In this document: in pieces, positions 18,922 to 22,039 of the stretch
How positions within the stretch are numbered: the first letter of the stretch is position 1
Layout: every line of letters begins with the position of its first letter
Source: a virus
Virus record (IMG/VR): IMGVR_UViG_3300042691_018495
Span: 1 to 22,039 of that record
DNA: 22,039 nucleotides
Strand: one strand, 5' to 3'
Notes under the pieces: generated by a model
What the model saw: the letters and a program-made list of their open reading frames with translations, nothing else
The model's database searches: none
What the model was told of the DNA's origin: nothing
Translations under genes and position numbers: made by a program

Positions 18922-20499
18922 ATGGAAGAAGATAAGTTTGAAGAGATAAATCCGGAGTTCTATCTACAGGATGAACAGCCAGTAGAAGATGCTGTGGACG
19001 AGCCTCTTGATGAGTTATCTCAGCAGTTTGTAGACAAACTCATAGATAAGATGCTTGAGTTTCTTAAAGTACTTGTTGGGCATGATTTGCACCCTTACCA
19101 AAAGCCTCTTGCTCGTCGCATTATGGAATCCGTCATCATTAATGATGGCGAAGAAATCACTGCTCTTGCTTCGCGTCAGTCTGGTAAATCCGAGACTGTC
19201 GCAGACACTGTAGCCACAATGATGATTCTTCTTCCACGTCTTGCAAAGTTATATCCTGATTTATTAGGGAAGTTCAAAGACGGTATTTGGGTAGGACTGT
19301 TTGCTCCTACAGAGTCGCAGGCTGAAACACTGTTTGGTCGTACTGTTACTCGTTTAAGTTCAGAGCGTGCTTTAGAGATTATGGATGACCCTGAAATTGA
19401 CGACACAGCCGCACGTGTGGGCGGAGTAACAAGACAGATTAGACTAAAGAAATCTGGTTCTACCATCACAATGATGACTGCAAATCCACGTGCAAAAATT
19501 GAATCTAAATCTTTTCATCTTGTAATCATTGACGAGTGTCAAGAAGCCGACGATTTTGTTGTATCTAAATCTATTTCTCCTATGTTGGCGTACTATGCAG
19601 GAACAATGGTAAAGACAGGAACGCCAACAACTAGTAAAAATAACTTTTATCGTTCTATTCAACTAAATCGTCGTCGACAGACAACCAGAGGTAACAGACA
19701 AAATCATTTCCAATGGGACTGGAGAGATGTAGCGAAGTTTAATGCTAACTACGAAAAGTTCATTCGTAAAGAAATGCTACGCATCGGTGAAGAGTCTGAT
19801 GAATTTCAAATGTCGTATAACTGTAAGTGGCTTCTAGAGCGAGGCATGTTTGTTACTTCATCAATCATGGATGAACTTGGCGACACGTCACAAGAACTTG
19901 TTAAGTCTTGGCACAAAACTCCGGTTGTTGTTGGCATTGACCCTGCTCGTAAAACAGACAGCACTGTTGTGACTGTTGTATGGGTAGATTGGGATAGACC
20001 AGATGAATTTGGATACTTTGACCATCGCATTTTGAATTGGTTAGAGATGCAAGGAGATGATTGGGAAGAGCAGTACTATCAGATTGTCAACTTCCTTGAG
20101 AACTATGATGTACTTGCAGTTGGTGTAGATGCTAACGGTGTAGGTGATGCCGTGGCACAAAGACTAAAACTTCTTTTGCCTAGAGCAGAAGTTATGTCCC
20201 TAACATCAAGCCCATCCGAACAGTCAAAGCGTTGGAAACACCTACAGGCCTTAATCCAACGTCGAATGATTTCATGGCCTTCTCATGCAAAAACAAGGCG
20301 CCTAAGAACTTGGAAACGGTTCTATCAACAGATGGTCGACGCAGAAGTGCAGTACAAGGGTCCTAACTTCCTTGTAGCCGCCCCTGATGAGTCCTACGCA
20401 CACGATGACTTTGTAGATTCGTTATCTATCGCCTGCTCTCTTACCCAGGACCTTGTTATGCCAGAGATTGTTGCTTCAAGTAATCCTTTCTTTGGTTAA
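18922..20499 (+). CDS. terL: Terminase large subunit (525 aa)
   Basis: The 525-residue product is a two-domain packaging motor. The ATPase has a Walker A-like S84-R85-Q86-S87-G88-K89-S90 and a Walker B VIID-E (201-205, D204 and E205), with TGTPTTSKN near 232-240 as the coupling motif. The RNase H-like nuclease has D340 in VVGIDPARKTDS, D403 in GVDANGVGD and D495, D496 and D499 in HDDFVDSL. It cuts concatemeric DNA and pumps it into proheads through the portal encoded at 21295. The ATG follows GGGGA after a strong hairpin. The acidic N-terminal arm of about 50 residues includes ELSQQF (31-36), which matches the shared L-S-x-x-Q-F motif but may be chance. Confidence 0.96.
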   Translation: MEEDKFEEINPEFYLQDEQPVEDAVDEPLDELSQQFVDKLIDKMLEFLKVLVGHDLHPYQKPLARRIMESVIINDGEEITALASRQSGKSETVADTVATMMILLPRLAKLYPDLLGKFKDGIWVGLFAPTESQAETLFGRTVTRLSSERALEIMDDPEIDDTAARVGGVTRQIRLKKSGSTITMMTANPRAKIESKSFHLVIIDECQEADDFVVSKSISPMLAYYAGTMVKTGTPTTSKNNFYRSIQLNRRRQTTRGNRQNHFQWDWRDVAKFNANYEKFIRKEMLRIGEESDEFQMSYNCKWLLERGMFVTSSIMDELGDTSQELVKSWHKTPVVVGIDPARKTDSTVVTVVWVDWDRPDEFGYFDHRILNWLEMQGDDWEEQYYQIVNFLENYDVLAVGVDANGVGDAVAQRLKLLLPRAEVMSLTSSPSEQSKRWKHLQALIQRRMISWPSHAKTRRLRTWKRFYQQMVDAEVQYKGPNFLVAAPDESYAHDDFVDSLSIACSLTQDLVMPEIVASSNPFFG

Positions 20500-20570
20500 G
20501 CCACACAAAGTACGCAAAAGGGTGGAAACTATTACCAGGTATACCTAAACCTAGAAACAAGGAGTCTCCA

Positions 20571-20966
20571 ATGGCTATTTCTCCAGCACCTCGCTTTCCA
20601 GAGCGTGCCCCAAATGTCTACGAGCGCAAGATGGGCGATAACCCAGTACGCCGTGGACCACTACGCTTTGAAGAAGGCGTAGCAACTGACACCGATGTTC
20701 CAAACGATTTCCAAAAGGGAATGGCACAAGGTTCAGCAGTTGCTCCAGGTCGTCCAAACCGCAATGCACCTGTATGGCAGAAGCCTGCTGCTGAGACACT
20801 CTCAGAGCGTGCACACGTCGGTTCGGCTGCTTGGATTGAAGCACCAACTATGCTTGGCGAGTTTGCTCACGGCACATACACAGACCGTGCAGAGCAGATG
20901 ATTGAAACTGTAGTTCGCTCAGGCGGACGTCAACAGCGCCCAGCCCCAACTGTCGTAAACGACTAG
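20571..20966 (+). CDS. Hypothetical virion-associated protein (131 aa)
   Basis: The product starts MAISPAPRFPERAPNVYERK and is Pro/Arg/Ala-rich with few predicted secondary-structure elements until a C-terminal helix (YTDRAEQMIETVVRSGG). AAGGAG precedes the ATG by 6 bases. No family is recognised. A place between terminase and portal suggests a head or neck component or a decoration protein. The upstream gap of 71 bases holds the palindrome GGTATACC and no clear promoter. Confidence 0.65.
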   Translation: MAISPAPRFPERAPNVYERKMGDNPVRRGPLRFEEGVATDTDVPNDFQKGMAQGSAVAPGRPNRNAPVWQKPAAETLSERAHVGSAAWIEAPTMLGEFAHGTYTDRAEQMIETVVRSGGRQQRPAPTVVND

Positions 20967-20984
20967 TTATTTAGACAATCCGAA

Positions 20985-21012
20985 CCCGCCTATACGGTAG
21001 TGTATGGGCGGG
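20985..21012 (+). terminator. Hairpin between the virion-associated gene and the DUF5872-like gene
   Basis: CCCGCC (20985-20990) and GGCGGG (21007-21012) enclose ATAC/GTAT around the loop GGTAGT, with one T-G wobble between the two stems. No T tract follows (AACGGGATG), so a processing, stability or translational role is as likely as termination. Confidence 0.5.
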
Positions 21013-21037
21013 AACGGGATGTATTCGGAGGAGTTCA

Positions 21038-21295
21038 GTGAGAAAACCTGCTAACTTAAAACTGTATGCGATGTTTGTCGCACAGGCCAAAGCAAAATAT
21101 TCAAAGTGGCCTAACCCTGGCGCTAGTGCTTGGGTTGCAAAAAAATATCAACAAGCAGGTGGTCAATACGTAGAAACAACTGAAGCAGACCGTCGTCGTA
21201 AAATGGCACAAAAGAAACAACAACACGAGCAAGAAAAGAAACGCAGCACTAAAAAAGAAGATAAGAAATCCGAAAAGGATAAAGGCAAGAAGTAA
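21038..21295 (+). CDS. DUF5872-like basic protein (85 aa, GTG start)
   Basis: A GTG start follows GGAGGAG by five bases. The product has RKPANLKLYAMFVAQAKAKY, then WPNPGASAWVAKKYQQAGGQY, which fits a small domain seen in phages and eukaryotic viruses (L-Y-x2-V-x3-A-x2-K-x4-W/Y-P-S/N...A-x-W-x3-K-Y-x3-G-G-x-Y; DUF5872 as I recall it). The rest is a Lys/Glu/Gln-rich charged helix (EQEKKRSTKKEDKK). Nucleic-acid or capsid association is plausible. Its stop overlaps the portal ATG. Confidence 0.65.
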   Translation: MRKPANLKLYAMFVAQAKAKYSKWPNPGASAWVAKKYQQAGGQYVETTEADRRRKMAQKKQQHEQEKKRSTKKEDKKSEKDKGKK

Positions 21296-22039
21296 TGTCA
21301 TTTCTTGATTTCACGCCACCGTCGTATCGTGCGGCGTCATCTGACCTTACTATCTCTATTTCACCACTTGGTTTGGTTGAACTTGCTGATGAAGAATTTG
21401 AGGTCCACGGTCCTCGCTTAAACCGTTATTCACTAAACTGGGCAATGTATTTAGGCCATCACTGGGGTTATCGCCGTGAGCAAGGCGAAATGCAAATTGC
21501 AGTTAATTACTATCGCGCTTTCAATGACTATCTTGCACGCTTTGTATTTGGTCGTGGGGTTCACTTCCGTTCTCCAAAATCTACTGAAGCAATTATTCCA
21601 GACCGCCTTGAGCGTATTTGGGAGGTAGACAACGACAAGATGCGTGTGCTTCTTGAGATGGGACAGCAAGGCGGCATCACAGGTGACGTATTTGTTAAAA
21701 TAGCATACGAAGAACCATGGACAGACTCTGCTGGCATGTTTCATCCTGGACGTGTTCGCATTCTTCCAATGAACTCGTCATTCTGTTTCCCTGAGTTTCA
21801 CCCACACGATAGAACTCGTCTACTTCGTTTCAAGCAGAAGTACCGTTTCTGGGGAACTTCTCTAGAAGGTACTCGTCAAGTATTTACATACACTGAAATT
21901 TTGACTGATGACGTAATCGAAGAGTACATCAATGATGAACTAATTGATTCACGCCCAAATCCACTTGGTCTTATTCCAGTGGTACACATTCCTAATGTTC
22001 CTGTTTCAGGTTCACCGTGGGGTCTCTCGGACGCACACG
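21295..22039 (+). CDS. Portal protein, 5' part only (truncated by the window end)
   Basis: ATG at 21295 overlaps the preceding TAA by one base, and the frame is open to the right edge (248 codons). The product starts MSFLDFTPPSYRAASSDLTI. It contains VNYYRAFNDYLARFVFGRG, LEMGQQGGITGDVFVKIAYE, RILPMNSSFCFPEFHP and SRPNPLGLIPVVHIPNVPVS, the last with the G-S-P-W-G-L-S-D motif of SPP1 gp6/HK97-like portals in actinobacterial phages. Portals form the dodecameric ring at one capsid vertex through which DNA enters and leaves. It follows the terminase in the usual order. No unusual features are seen in the part present. Confidence 0.9.
   Translation, partial: MSFLDFTPPSYRAASSDLTISISPLGLVELADEEFEVHGPRLNRYSLNWAMYLGHHWGYRREQGEMQIAVNYYRAFNDYLARFVFGRGVHFRSPKSTEAIIPDRLERIWEVDNDKMRVLLEMGQQGGITGDVFVKIAYEEPWTDSAGMFHPGRVRILPMNSSFCFPEFHPHDRTRLLRFKQKYRFWGTSLEGTRQVFTYTEILTDDVIEEYINDELIDSRPNPLGLIPVVHIPNVPVSGSPWGLSDAH

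Noticed and set aside
1-22039. tRNA genes, insertion sequences, integrase or attachment sites.
   Set aside because: I looked for cloverleaf signatures, transposase or recombinase motifs and terminal inverted repeats and saw none in this window.

Overview
The window is about 22 kb of a tailed double-stranded DNA phage (or prophage). Evidence includes a large terminase subunit, the start of a portal protein, a CHAP endolysin beside a candidate holin, and dense gene packing with ATGA and TAATG overlaps. Several small proteins look like actinobacterial families (DUF7455-like zinc ribbon, DUF3263-like, DUF2746-like). The base composition is moderate rather than high-GC. Together these suggest a phage of a moderate-GC actinobacterium, possibly a freshwater one; the host assignment is inference.

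Layout. Bases 1-575 carry three small leftward genes. Bases 576-2045 are a gene-free hub between the leftward genes and the rightward block; it is rich in short direct and inverted repeats. From 2046 rightward come a ParB/sulfiredoxin-like protein, a small unknown protein, a candidate structured RNA ending in fifteen T residues, two zinc-ribbon proteins and a phosphomannose-isomerase-type cupin. A leftward carbamoyltransferase gene (3468-5072) with its own candidate promoter follows. It is bracketed by two 50-bp direct-repeat copies, so it looks like a moron cassette.

Bases 5200-7512 are a translationally coupled run of seven genes: a 60-residue protein, a zinc-finger/GNAT fusion, a second GNAT, three ADP-ribosyltransferase-like proteins (one Arr-like) and a zinc-binding protein. 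Many of these, and the ParB-like protein upstream, share a short motif of the form L-S-x-x-Q-F, usually at the N terminus. I propose this marks cargo, for example for packaging into the virion and delivery to the host, by analogy with the capsid-targeting sequences of T4 Alt and internal proteins. An HslV/proteasome-like Ntn hydrolase and an Hsp20 chaperone follow. Upstream of hsp20 is an exact match to the actinobacterial GlxR/CRP operator consensus.

Bases 8805-11546 hold a PD-(D/E)XK nuclease-like protein, a coiled-coil protein, a lipoprotein, a two-helix membrane protein (candidate holin), the CHAP endolysin and small unknown proteins. Bases 11591-14104 encode an 837-residue secreted protein with a long Pro/Glu rod. 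Small membrane or secreted proteins, a DUF2746-like protein, small basic or zinc-binding proteins, a PASTA-like protein and a KTSC-domain protein follow. A strong hairpin precedes the large terminase (18922-20499); two small genes and the truncated portal gene (21295 to the right edge) end the window.

Working model: the right half is the packaging and virion module, the middle is lysis and envelope, and 2046-7512 is an accessory host-takeover island whose products would modify host proteins (acetylation, ADP-ribosylation) or sugars and bases (carbamoylation). All functions are read from sequence motifs only; no database search was run.
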